Below, in pieces: positions 1 to 5,635 of a stretch of 9,356 nt of DNA. Below the pieces are notes generated by a model. It was not told where the DNA came from. It made no database searches and worked only from the letters and a program-made list of their open reading frames with translations. Origin of the DNA: Gammaproteobacteria bacterium (GTDB taxonomy: Bacteria > Pseudomonadota > Gammaproteobacteria > Pseudomonadales > Oleiphilaceae); NCBI GenBank assembly GCA_029268325.1, contig JAJUGC010000055.1, forward strand, positions 1 through 9,356, written 5' to 3'. Position 1 is the first letter of the stretch. The number at the start of each line of letters is the position of its first letter. The translations under genes were made by a program, and so were the position numbers.

Positions 1-1558
1 CAAGCTGATTGGTCAATTCGGGGTCGGTTTCTATTCGGCGTTTATTGTGGCCGATCGCGTGGAAGTCCTGACCCGTCGGGCCGGTGCGAGCCCGGAAGAG
101 GGGGTGCGCTGGGAGTCCAAGGCAGAAGGGGACTTTACCGTGGAAACCATTCGCCACGAGCCCCGGGGTACCACCATTATCCTTCACTTGAAGAATGAGG
201 AACTGGAGTTTGCCGATGGCTGGCGCCTGCGTAGCCTGGTCAAGAAGTATTCAGACCACATCTCCTTTCCGGTCGTGATGAAGGCAGAGCCGATGCCGGC
301 GGCCGAAGGCGAGGAAAAGAAAGAGGACACGCCGAAGGAAGAAGTGGTTAACGAAGCGACGGCGCTGTGGACACTGCCCCGTAATGAGGTGAAGGAAGAG
401 GACTACAAGGAATTCTACAAGCACATCGCCCATGATTGGGCGGATCCTCTGACCTGGTCCCACAACAAGGTGGAAGGCAAGCTGGAGTACACCAGTCTGC
501 TGTACATTCCGTCCCGGGCGCCCTTTGACCTTTGGCAGCGGGAAGCGCCTCGCGGCTTGAAGCTGTACATCCAGCGGGTCTTTATCATGGATGATGCCGA
601 GCAGTTCCTGCCCCTGTACCTGCGTTTCGTGAAGGGTGTGGTGGATAGTAACGACCTGTCCCTCAACGTGTCCCGGGAAATCCTGCAGAACGACAAGGCG
701 GTGGAGAGCATGCGCAATGCGCTCACCAAGCGGGTTCTGGATATGTTGACCAAGCTTGCCAAGGATGATGCTGACAAATATAAGACGTTCTGGAACGAGT
801 TTGGTAACGTCCTCAAGGAAGGCCCTGCCGAGGACTATGGCAACCGCGAGAAAATCGCCAAGCTGCTCCGTTTTGCCTCTACCCATACCGGCACCAAGGA
901 TCAGGACCAGTCCTTGGACGACTATATTGGCCGCATGAAGGAAGGGCAGGACAAGATCTACTACATTGCCGCCGAAAGTTTCGAAGGGGCCATCCACAGC
1001 CCCCATCTGGAGGTCTTCCGCAAGAAAGGCATCGAAGTGTTGGTCATGTACGACCGCATCGACGAGTGGCTGATGGGGAACCTGCACGAATACGACGGTA
1101 AGCAGTTCCAGGATGTCACCAAAGGAGCTCTGGATCTCGGCAAGGTCGAGGACGAGGAAGAGAAGAAGCAGCAGGAGGAGCAGGCCAAGCAGTTCGAGGA
1201 TCTGGTCAAGCGGATCCAGGAGCAGCTCAAGGACCGGGTACAAGAAGTGCGTGTGACCAACCGTCTGACGGACTCACCGGCCTGTTTGGTGGTGGGCGAG
1301 CATGACATGGGTGTGCAGATGCGCCGCATTATGGAAGCCGCCGGACAAAAACTGCCCGAGTCCAAGCCCATCTTTGAGATTAACCCGGAGCACCCGTTGT
1401 TGCAGCGCCTCAATAGCGAAAGCAATGAAGAGCGCTTCAATGACCTGACCTGGATCCTGTTCGACCAGGCTTGCCTGGCTGGAGGGGACAGCCTCAAGGA
1501 TCCTGCCAGCTATGTGAGCCGGCTGAACAAGCTGTTGCTGGAGTTGACCCAGGGTTAA
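1..1558 (+). CDS. htpG: Hsp90-family molecular chaperone HtpG (5' end outside window)
   Basis: ATP-dependent cytosolic chaperone that remodels client proteins as a homodimer, usually with DnaK. The reading frame is open from base 2, so the gene begins upstream; 518 residues are visible and, against about 624 in E. coli HtpG, roughly 110 N-terminal residues are missing. The fragment enters inside the GHKL ATPase domain at the glycine-rich GQFGVGFYSAF motif and then shows GTTIILHLK, the last nucleotide-site motif. A short charged linker rich in E and K (around bases 290-350) leads to the middle domain, with WSHNKVEG and the Hsp90 signature LSLNVSREILQ. The Arg codon at 674-676 corresponds to the ATPase-stimulating arginine. 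The C-terminal dimerisation domain is complete and, as in bacteria, lacks the eukaryotic MEEVD tail. TAA at 1556-1558 is followed by an intrinsic terminator. The GTG at 47 is an internal Val codon, not a start. Confidence 0.97.
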   Translation, partial: KLIGQFGVGFYSAFIVADRVEVLTRRAGASPEEGVRWESKAEGDFTVETIRHEPRGTTIILHLKNEELEFADGWRLRSLVKKYSDHISFPVVMKAEPMPAAEGEEKKEDTPKEEVVNEATALWTLPRNEVKEEDYKEFYKHIAHDWADPLTWSHNKVEGKLEYTSLLYIPSRAPFDLWQREAPRGLKLYIQRVFIMDDAEQFLPLYLRFVKGVVDSNDLSLNVSREILQNDKAVESMRNALTKRVLDMLTKLAKDDADKYKTFWNEFGNVLKEGPAEDYGNREKIAKLLRFASTHTGTKDQDQSLDDYIGRMKEGQDKIYYIAAESFEGAIHSPHLEVFRKKGIEVLVMYDRIDEWLMGNLHEYDGKQFQDVTKGALDLGKVEDEEEKKQQEEQAKQFEDLVKRIQEQLKDRVQEVRVTNRLTDSPACLVVGEHDMGVQMRRIMEAAGQKLPESKPIFEINPEHPLLQRLNSESNEERFNDLTWILFDQACLAGGDSLKDPASYVSRLNKLLLELTQG

Positions 1559-1570
1559 GGCTGGTGAAGG

Positions 1571-1601
1571 AAAAAGGCGGCTTTGAGAGCCGCCTTTTTT
1601 T
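1571..1601 (+). terminator. Intrinsic terminator of htpG
   Basis: Thirteen bases after the htpG stop codon, the arms AAAAAGGCGGCT (1571-1582) and AGCCGCCTTTTT (1588-1599) pair perfectly around a 5-nt loop (TTGAG), and the 3' arm runs into seven T residues. This is a textbook rho-independent terminator. The A-tract on the left would also give a T-tract on the - strand, so it may act in both directions. Confidence 0.93.
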
Positions 1602-1630
1602 GGTCTGACGCCAAGCTGGTGATCAAAGAA

Positions 1631-1653
1631 ATGGGCGCCCTGAAGGCGCCCAT
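1631..1653 (-). terminator. Probable terminator of the DUF1329 gene, possibly bidirectional
   Basis: A perfect 9-bp dyad, ATGGGCGCC (1631-1639) and GGCGCCCAT (1645-1653), with a 5-nt loop, lies 19 bases beyond the stop of the convergent - strand gene. Read on the - strand the stem is preceded by AAAA and followed by TTCTTTG. On the + strand it is followed by TTTTC. It therefore probably ends the DUF1329 transcript and backs up the htpG terminator. Confidence 0.75.
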
Positions 1654-1672
1654 TTTCGTTTCCAGGCCAGGG

Positions 1673-3070
1673 TTAGCGCGTTGCCTGGCGGCGTACGGAG
1701 GACGTGGTGAACTCCCGTACGTTCAGCCGGGGAGAGAAGTTGTGGGGCTGGCGTTGCTCATTGTCGAGACCATCCGCGAAATAACGCTCGCTCTTGAGGT
1801 CGTAGGTGAGCTCCAGGGTGGTCCAGGGCACAGGCACTTCGTAGAAGTTGATCAGGTGGGCTTCAGACACCCGCCAGAGTTCGTCGTTACGGTTGTATTC
1901 CTCGGACAGGACAATCTGCCAGGAATCCTCGTCCAGATAGAAGCGGCGCTTCTTGTAAACGTGATTGATACCTTCCCGTACATTGGCTTCCACCACCCAT
2001 ACCCGGTGTAGCTCATAGCGGGCCAGCTCCTGGTTGATGTGGCGGGGCTTGATGATGTCCGCGATCTTCAAATCGCCGGAATGGAGCTTGTAGGCATTAT
2101 AGGGAATATAGATTTCCTGTTTGCCGAGCAGGGTCCACTCATACTGGTCGGGAGCGCCGTTATACATGTCGGTCTGGTCGACTGTTCTCAGCCCTGATGC
2201 GTTGGGGAAGTCCGTGTCGTAGGCTAGGTTAGGACTGCGGCGCAGACGGCGCTCGCCAGCCTGGTAACGCCAGGCCAGTCGCGGAGAGCGCACCTGGTCG
2301 AGCGTTTCATGGACCAGGTTCATGGTACCGGCCATTCTTGCCGGCTGCAGGATCTGTGTTTTCAGATAGAAGATCTTGTTGTCGATATCTTCCAGCTTCG
2401 CGCCAGGTTGGCTGTAGGTGAAATAATAGCTGTACTCCATTTCAATCGGAGTGTAGGAACCTTGGACTGAGGGCGTGACAAAGGCGCTACGGAACACCAC
2501 TTCTTCACCCCGATAGCGGAGCGTATGGTTCCACAGGGCCTCCAACCCGTTTTTGGGGATTGGGAACGGGCTGCTGCCAATGGTATGGCGTACGCCGGTG
2601 CCGTATTCCTGCAGTTCTGCCGTCAGGGCATTTTGCTTCAGAAGGTCATAGATACGTTCTGGATAGGCTGCACTGCGGCGGGTGGGATACACGTGGAGGA
2701 CGTAATCTGGTGCATATTGGGTGAGTAGCGCCTTCTGACCTTCGGTCAGGTGGTCAGCGTACTGACTCATGTTCTCGGCTGTAATCGTGAAGAGAATCTT
2801 GTCGCCGGGAAAAGGATCCGGATGGAACATCCCTGGCTTATAGCCCGGGGGAGGCTCGACAAGGCCACCAGTCCAGGCAGGAATAGTTCCAGCTGCGTTG
2901 CCTGCCCGTTCCGCACCCAGGGGGGTTAGGTCAGTATCCAGCCGCTGGGCTTCCTCTTTGGTCACAGCCGCCTGGGCAGTCAGGCTTAATCCAATCCCCA
3001 GGATGGACACGGCCTGGAGGAGGCGCTGTCTTGAAATCATGGACATGGCTAGCAAGAACTTCTTTTTCAT
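1673..3070 (-). CDS. Exported DUF1329 family protein
   Basis: A 465-residue protein that I assign to the DUF1329 family of proteobacterial envelope proteins, often named outer-membrane lipoprotein-sorting protein; the biochemical role is not established. It starts with a Sec signal peptide: basic MKKK and RQR, a hydrophobic stretch at about residues 17-31, and a likely AQA|A cleavage after residue 34. There is no lipobox Cys, so the mature form should be soluble in the periplasm or outer-membrane associated. Family-like features are the N-terminal AGTIPAWTGG segment (about 60-70), the aromatic-rich middle with TYSQPG, and the YELHRVWVVEA...KRRFYLDEDSW region near the C-terminus. Relatives commonly sit beside DUF1302 and RND-type transporter genes; none is visible here, so the gene looks solitary. 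ATG at residue 9 or 11 could be the true start; both keep the signal peptide, and none of the three has a strong ribosome site. Confidence 0.88.
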   Translation of the reverse strand: MKKKFLLAMSMISRQRLLQAVSILGIGLSLTAQAAVTKEEAQRLDTDLTPLGAERAGNAAGTIPAWTGGLVEPPPGYKPGMFHPDPFPGDKILFTITAENMSQYADHLTEGQKALLTQYAPDYVLHVYPTRRSAAYPERIYDLLKQNALTAELQEYGTGVRHTIGSSPFPIPKNGLEALWNHTLRYRGEEVVFRSAFVTPSVQGSYTPIEMEYSYYFTYSQPGAKLEDIDNKIFYLKTQILQPARMAGTMNLVHETLDQVRSPRLAWRYQAGERRLRRSPNLAYDTDFPNASGLRTVDQTDMYNGAPDQYEWTLLGKQEIYIPYNAYKLHSGDLKIADIIKPRHINQELARYELHRVWVVEANVREGINHVYKKRRFYLDEDSWQIVLSEEYNRNDELWRVSEAHLINFYEVPVPWTTLELTYDLKSERYFADGLDNEQRQPHNFSPRLNVREFTTSSVRRQATR

Positions 3071-3214
3071 ACTTCGCTGTCTCTATTCTCTTTATGGCTT
3101 CCGTTTCATGCGAAGGCAGGGCTCTATCCCCGATAAAGGACTGGGCAGAGCTGTTCCTCCTAATCAAAGCAATCAGCTAAAGATAGCCGATCTCAGCTTT
3201 TTCTGCTGGTTCTT

Positions 3215-3243
3215 TTTATAAACCACGTTCCATATTATGACAG
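3215..3243 (-). promoter_or_regulatory. Candidate sigma-70 promoter for the DUF1329 gene
   Basis: On the - strand, CTGTCA (3243-3238, four of six matches to the -35 consensus) is separated by 17 bp from TATAAA (3220-3215, five of six matches to the -10). Transcription from it would leave a leader of about 140 nt before the ATG at 3070. A second possible extended -10, TGTCATAAT, overlaps it. No clear promoter for the divergent + strand gene was found in the same gap. Confidence 0.4.
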
Positions 3244-3311
3244 GTAAGTTTAAATTAGACCTCATGATCTTATTTTCTGCCCTGGGTTAGAGCGGATTTA
3301 CAGGAGCGTTC

Positions 3312-3797
3312 ATGGCAGGTTTTTGGGCTCCATACACTAACCAGAAGCTTTATCTGGCACGGCTGCAATTTGACTGGATGGGCACCGGGGCCACAGGGGC
3401 CAATCCCGCCTTTCAGGAGAGTGCCCGACAGGCTGGACTGTTTCTGCTGCATGAAGCCTGGCTCGGGCTGTTGAACGAGATCGGCGAATCCTTCAATCTT
3501 CCCAAAGGGGGCAAAGAGCGCATTTCCAGTTTGTCAGACCTTGAAAAAAAGCTGGGCGCCACCAATTCAGAAGTAGCTTTTTTGTTGGGTCTGTATGAAA
3601 CCCCGAAAAGTTGGCTAAGGTTATTGTTAGGGGAGCAGGAGGCGTGCCTTTATCCCCGCCCCAAGCCGGAGACACAGGTTCCGGTGGAGTTGTCACTGGC
3701 GGCAGCCGAGGGTGAAGGGATGTCGCGCTACCAGTTGTTATTGCAAGACCTGAAGGACTATGTCATCGCATTCAGGGAACGCACCCAGGAGTGGTAG
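3312..3797 (+). CDS. Small conserved protein, probably DUF6586 family
   Basis: A 161-residue protein without signal peptide or membrane segment, therefore probably cytosolic. The N-terminus (YTNQKLYLARLQFD, residues 8-21) and the following alpha-helical stretch with FQESARQAGLFLLHEAW (34-50) look like the short hypothetical protein encoded near lexA and topA in Pseudomonas and relatives, annotated as DUF6586. This match is from memory of the family. The rest is mostly helical with a Pro-rich turn near 115-125 and an acidic C-terminal helix. No catalytic motif is recognisable and I assign no function. CAGGAG lies 6 nt before the ATG and supports this start. The next gene follows after 95 nt on the same strand, so the two may be co-transcribed. 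Confidence 0.8.
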   Translation: MAGFWAPYTNQKLYLARLQFDWMGTGATGANPAFQESARQAGLFLLHEAWLGLLNEIGESFNLPKGGKERISSLSDLEKKLGATNSEVAFLLGLYETPKSWLRLLLGEQEACLYPRPKPETQVPVELSLAAAEGEGMSRYQLLLQDLKDYVIAFRERTQEW

Positions 3798-3892
3798 CGT
3801 CTTGAGGCGGAGGGAGCCCGGCCTGGATGGCGGGTTTCCACAAATGGCCTAGCGAATGGATAACTGATTATTTTCTGTGAGAGGTACTGTTT

Positions 3893-4159
3893 ATGCCGGC
3901 TTCCTACCTAGAAATCGTGCAACTCTCCAATGGTGATTATGCGCTGCAGCGCGCTGACGGTGATGGCGACTCCCTGGTGAGGATCAGCTTCTCCCGGGAA
4001 GCGCAGGAAGTGCTACAGCAACATAGCACAACCGTGGTGCGGGCCATGATCAGTGCGGCTATCCAGACCGTATCGAACCTGGGGGCGACCCAGGATATGG
4101 CTGATGAGATCGAGACCATGCTCACCCGTAGTCGGCAGCCTAGCCCGACCATTCACTAA
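3893..4159 (+). CDS. Small conserved hypothetical protein near lexA
   Basis: An 88-residue protein with no signal peptide, membrane segment or metal-binding cysteines. The first half reads as a short beta-rich unit (YLEIVQLSNGDYALQRAD, then SLVRISFS), followed by a long helix (residues 40-80) with VVRAMISAAIQTVSNL and an acidic end. I do not know its function. A similar small gene lies between the DUF6586-like gene and lexA in pseudomonads, which is the main reason to believe it is real. GAGAGGTA about 9 nt before the ATG is a good ribosome site. The gene runs convergently into lexA, 137 nt between stop codons, and is flanked on both sides by a related dyad sequence. Confidence 0.8.
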   Translation: MPASYLEIVQLSNGDYALQRADGDGDSLVRISFSREAQEVLQQHSTTVVRAMISAAIQTVSNLGATQDMADEIETMLTRSRQPSPTIH

Positions 4160-4171
4160 GGGGTTGCTGGA

Positions 4172-4193
4172 GCCTCCCCGGGACCGGGGAGGC
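4172..4193 (+). repeat. GC-rich hairpin after the 88-aa gene
   Basis: GCCTCCCCGG (4172-4181) and CCGGGGAGGC (4184-4193) form a 10-bp perfect dyad starting 12 bases after the stop codon. There is no T-tract on either strand, so it is not a classical intrinsic terminator. It may protect the 3' end of the mRNA or slow the polymerase. Confidence 0.5.
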
Positions 4194-4261
4194 CACTAAA
4201 GCGGCAATTGGTGGAATGCTGGATTGGGGGCAGAGGGAGCAGCAGGCCCGCTGAGGCTAGC

Positions 4262-4287
4262 TACCGCCTGGATTGGCGGTATCCAGG
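4262..4287. repeat. Two overlapping, mutually exclusive hairpins at the lexA 3' end
   Basis: TACCGCC (4262-4268) pairs with GGCGGTA (4275-4281), and CCTGGAT (4267-4273) pairs with ATCCAGG (4281-4287). The arms overlap, so only one stem can form at a time. The element lies in the convergent gap, 9 bases beyond the lexA stop codon. No T-tract follows on either strand. A degenerate copy of its core lies at about 3821-3840, on the other side of the 88-aa gene. Confidence 0.45.
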
Positions 4288-4296
4288 GCTTTCCGG

Positions 4297-4911
4297 CTAG
4301 TGGCTGCTTTTACGAATAACCCCGACACTCAACCCTTCGATGTGTAACTCCTGCTCCCGCAGGTCGATGACAATCGGTGCGAAGTCTTCGTTCTCTGCAA
4401 TCAGGCGTACTTCGTGCCTGTTGCGCTGAAAGCGCTTGACCGTGACTTCATCATCGATCCGGGCTACCACGATCTGGCCATTCTGCGCCTGGTTGGTGCG
4501 GTGGACTGCCAGTAGGTCGCCATCCAGAATCCCCACATCCTTCATACTCATTCCTTTGACGCGCAGGAAGTAATCCGCTGCGGGCGTGAAAAAGTTTGGC
4601 GGCATGGCGCAGTAATCTTCAATATGCTCCTGGGCCAGAATGGGCTGGCCTGCCGCAACCTGCCCAATGATCGGGATGCCCGGATCTTGCTCGGTTTCAG
4701 ATTCGGGCAGGCGGATCCCCCGGGATGCGCCGGGAACCATTTCAATGGCACCTTTACGGGCAAGGGCCTTCAAGTGCTCTTCGGCGGCGTTGGCGGAGCG
4801 AAAACCCAGTGAAGTGGCGATTTCCGCACGGGTGGGAGGGTAGCCCGTTTCGTCGATATGACGTTTGATCAGTTCCAGGACTTCGGCCTGGCGCTTGGTC
4901 AGTTTAATCAT
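4297..4911 (-). CDS. lexA: LexA, SOS-response transcriptional repressor / self-cleaving protease
   Basis: LexA represses DNA-repair genes and itself, and is inactivated by RecA-stimulated autocleavage after DNA damage. From ATG at 4911 the protein has 204 residues, the length of Pseudomonas LexA. Residues 1-68 are the winged-helix DNA-binding domain, with PPTRAEIA and the recognition helix around SANAAEEHLKALARKG. The scissile bond is Ala87-Gly88 in QVAAGQP. The peptidase S24 domain follows with the catalytic Ser122 in GMSMKD and Lys159 in VTVKRF, so every residue needed for cleavage is present. The frame stays open 37 codons further upstream, but that extension would cover the promoter and operators and has no family similarity; MIKLTKRQAEVLELI is the normal N-terminus, with AAGAGAG as ribosome site. 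No sulA-like gene accompanies it, unlike the lexA-sulA pair of pseudomonads. Confidence 0.97.
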   Translation of the reverse strand: MIKLTKRQAEVLELIKRHIDETGYPPTRAEIATSLGFRSANAAEEHLKALARKGAIEMVPGASRGIRLPESETEQDPGIPIIGQVAAGQPILAQEHIEDYCAMPPNFFTPAADYFLRVKGMSMKDVGILDGDLLAVHRTNQAQNGQIVVARIDDEVTVKRFQRNRHEVRLIAENEDFAPIVIDLREQELHIEGLSVGVIRKSSH

Positions 4912-4929
4912 GAAATCGCTCTCTTGAAC

Positions 4930-4958
4930 CGGCTCTGCTCCCGTGGGGAGCGGAGCCG
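4930..4958 (-). promoter_or_regulatory. Long hairpin in the lexA mRNA leader
   Basis: CGGCTC-T-GCTCCC (4930-4942) and GGGAGC-G-GAGCCG (4946-4958) form two 6-bp stems broken by one mismatch (A against C in the lexA mRNA), with a 3-nt loop. The hairpin lies wholly inside the predicted leader, ending 18 nt before the lexA ATG and just upstream of the ribosome site. There is no T-tract after it on the - strand, so termination is unlikely; an effect on translation or mRNA stability is possible. Confidence 0.6.
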
Positions 4959-4964
4959 AAAGGT

Positions 4965-4980
4965 CTGGTTGTATATACAG
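4965..4980 (-). promoter_or_regulatory. LexA operator 1 (SOS box)
   Basis: Read on the - strand this is CTGTATATACAACCAG, a full CTG-N10-CAG SOS box with the TATATA core, very close to the operators of E. coli lexA. It sits just downstream of the predicted transcription start, 53 nt before the lexA ATG, and should mediate autorepression. Confidence 0.93.
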
Positions 4981-4983
4981 ATA

Positions 4984-4999
4984 GTGGAAATATATACAG
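4984..4999 (-). promoter_or_regulatory. LexA operator 2 (SOS box, one half degenerate)
   Basis: On the - strand CTGTATATATTTCCAC keeps one perfect half-site (CTGTATATAT) while the distal half ends in CAC instead of CAG. It lies 3 bp from operator 1, so the centres are 19 bp apart, about two helical turns, which suits side-by-side LexA dimers. It contains the -10 box of the lexA promoter. Confidence 0.85.
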
Positions 5000-5017
5000 G
5001 CCTTTGCGGAATGTAAA
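4989..5017 (-). promoter_or_regulatory. lexA promoter (sigma-70 type)
   Basis: TTTACA (5017-5012) and TATATT (4994-4989) on the - strand are separated by exactly 17 bp, each matching consensus at five of six positions. The -10 is buried in operator 2 and the expected start point near 4982 abuts operator 1, so bound LexA would block polymerase. The predicted leader is about 70 nt. Confidence 0.8.
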
Positions 5018-5050
5018 GGCACGGTGGGAAACGGCTGCGGAGTTAACCCT

Positions 5051-5326
5051 TTAGCCGGTGGTGAAGTCGGTCACTTCCTGCCAGGGGCTGGGCTCGGTTT
5101 CGACACCGGTGACTCGGGCGTTTGGGGATCCCTGATGTAACCATTCCAGCAGTTGCCGTACCTGGGACTCCGGGCCGCAAGCCAAGACTTCAACCCGCCC
5201 GTCCGGCAGGTTGTGGGCATAGCCGGTGAGTCCCAGGCGCAGGGCTTCCCGTTGGGTATAGGCCCGATAGGAAACACCCTGAACTTTCCCGGAAACCCGG
5301 GCTTTGACACAAATCTTCTGCTGCAT
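5051..5326 (-). CDS. acyP: Acylphosphatase
   Basis: Small cytosolic enzyme hydrolysing the carboxyl-phosphate bond of acylphosphates such as acetyl phosphate or 1,3-bisphosphoglycerate; its physiological role in bacteria is not settled. The 91-residue length is typical of the single-domain alpha/beta family. The phosphate-binding loop with the catalytic arginine is GKVQGVSYR (Arg21), and the second signature GYAHNLPDGRVEV supplies the catalytic Asn39. An in-frame TGA a few codons upstream makes ATG 5326 the only standard start. AGGAGG is present but 13 nt from the ATG, a longer spacing than usual. acyP lies upstream of lexA on the same strand with 139 nt between stop and start, no obvious terminator, and the lexA promoter in the gap, so lexA may receive some read-through. 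Confidence 0.95.
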   Translation of the reverse strand: MQQKICVKARVSGKVQGVSYRAYTQREALRLGLTGYAHNLPDGRVEVLACGPESQVRQLLEWLHQGSPNARVTGVETEPSPWQEVTDFTTG

Positions 5327-5432
5327 AGATGCTTCTGATCCTCCTGTTCAGTGGTGACATAACGCTTTTGGGTCATTCATCCAACGTAACGGGTTGAATC
5401 GATCGGCTTAAAGTGGACGAATCCCCAAAAGC

Positions 5433-5490
5433 CTTGCCCGCAGGCACATACCTACTTGTGTTATACCTGCCAGCGGACAGACAGGGCAAG
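5433..5490. repeat. Nested inverted repeat in the acyP / amidotransferase gap
   Basis: The divergent gap (5327-5635) is about 310 bp without a gene. Its main structure is a layered dyad. CTTGCCC (5433-5439) pairs with GGGCAAG (5484-5490), directly continued by GCAGG (5440-5444) with CCTGC (5466-5470) and CACA (5445-5448) with TGTG (5457-5460). Sixteen pairs can form, with internal bulges of 13 and 5 nt on the right side. It is not a tRNA and I recognise no known riboswitch. It could be a leader structure, a small RNA, or a regulator-binding region. I found no convincing -35/-10 pair for either flanking gene. Confidence 0.35.
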
Positions 5491-5579
5491 TTGGCCCGGC
5501 TCGACCGGTTCGGTGGTGGGAAGGGCTGAGACTGGATTTGGTGAAGGCTCCTGAGTTAGTTTAGAAGACCTTACCAGCC

Positions 5580-5602
5580 GCTCCCATTAATCCATTGGGA
5601 GC
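5580..5602 (+). repeat. Hairpin upstream of the amidotransferase start
   Basis: GCTCCCA (5580-5586) and TGGGAGC (5596-5602) form a 7-bp perfect stem with a 9-nt AT-rich loop, ending 33 nt before the chosen start codon. The 3' arm contains the GGGAGC that would serve as ribosome site for the out-of-frame ATG at 5617. It may be a leader structure; it is not followed by a T-tract. Confidence 0.4.
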
Positions 5603-5635
5603 AAACCCAGACACCCATGAGCAAAGGTGAAGTCC

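Noticed and set aside
251..1243. 330-codon open frame on the - strand inside htpG
   Set aside because: Antisense shadow of htpG: leucine-rich runs arise from complementing the Glu/Lys/Gln codons of the chaperone, no family resemblance, and the sense frame is unmistakable.
2931..3167. 78-codon - strand frame overlapping the DUF1329 start
   Set aside because: It begins with TTG, and AGGAGG at 3161-3156 lies just inside it with no ATG or GTG at a suitable distance; most of it is a shifted frame of the DUF1329 N-terminus.
4912..5022. 37-codon N-terminal extension of lexA
   Set aside because: It would start upstream of the promoter -10 and run through both LexA operators; it lacks similarity to LexA, and ATG 4911 gives the standard N-terminus and length.
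5327..5635. tRNA or known riboswitch in the divergent gap
   Set aside because: Checked both strands for a T-loop, acceptor-stem pairing and familiar riboswitch cores; none fits. Only the inverted repeats reported separately are supported.
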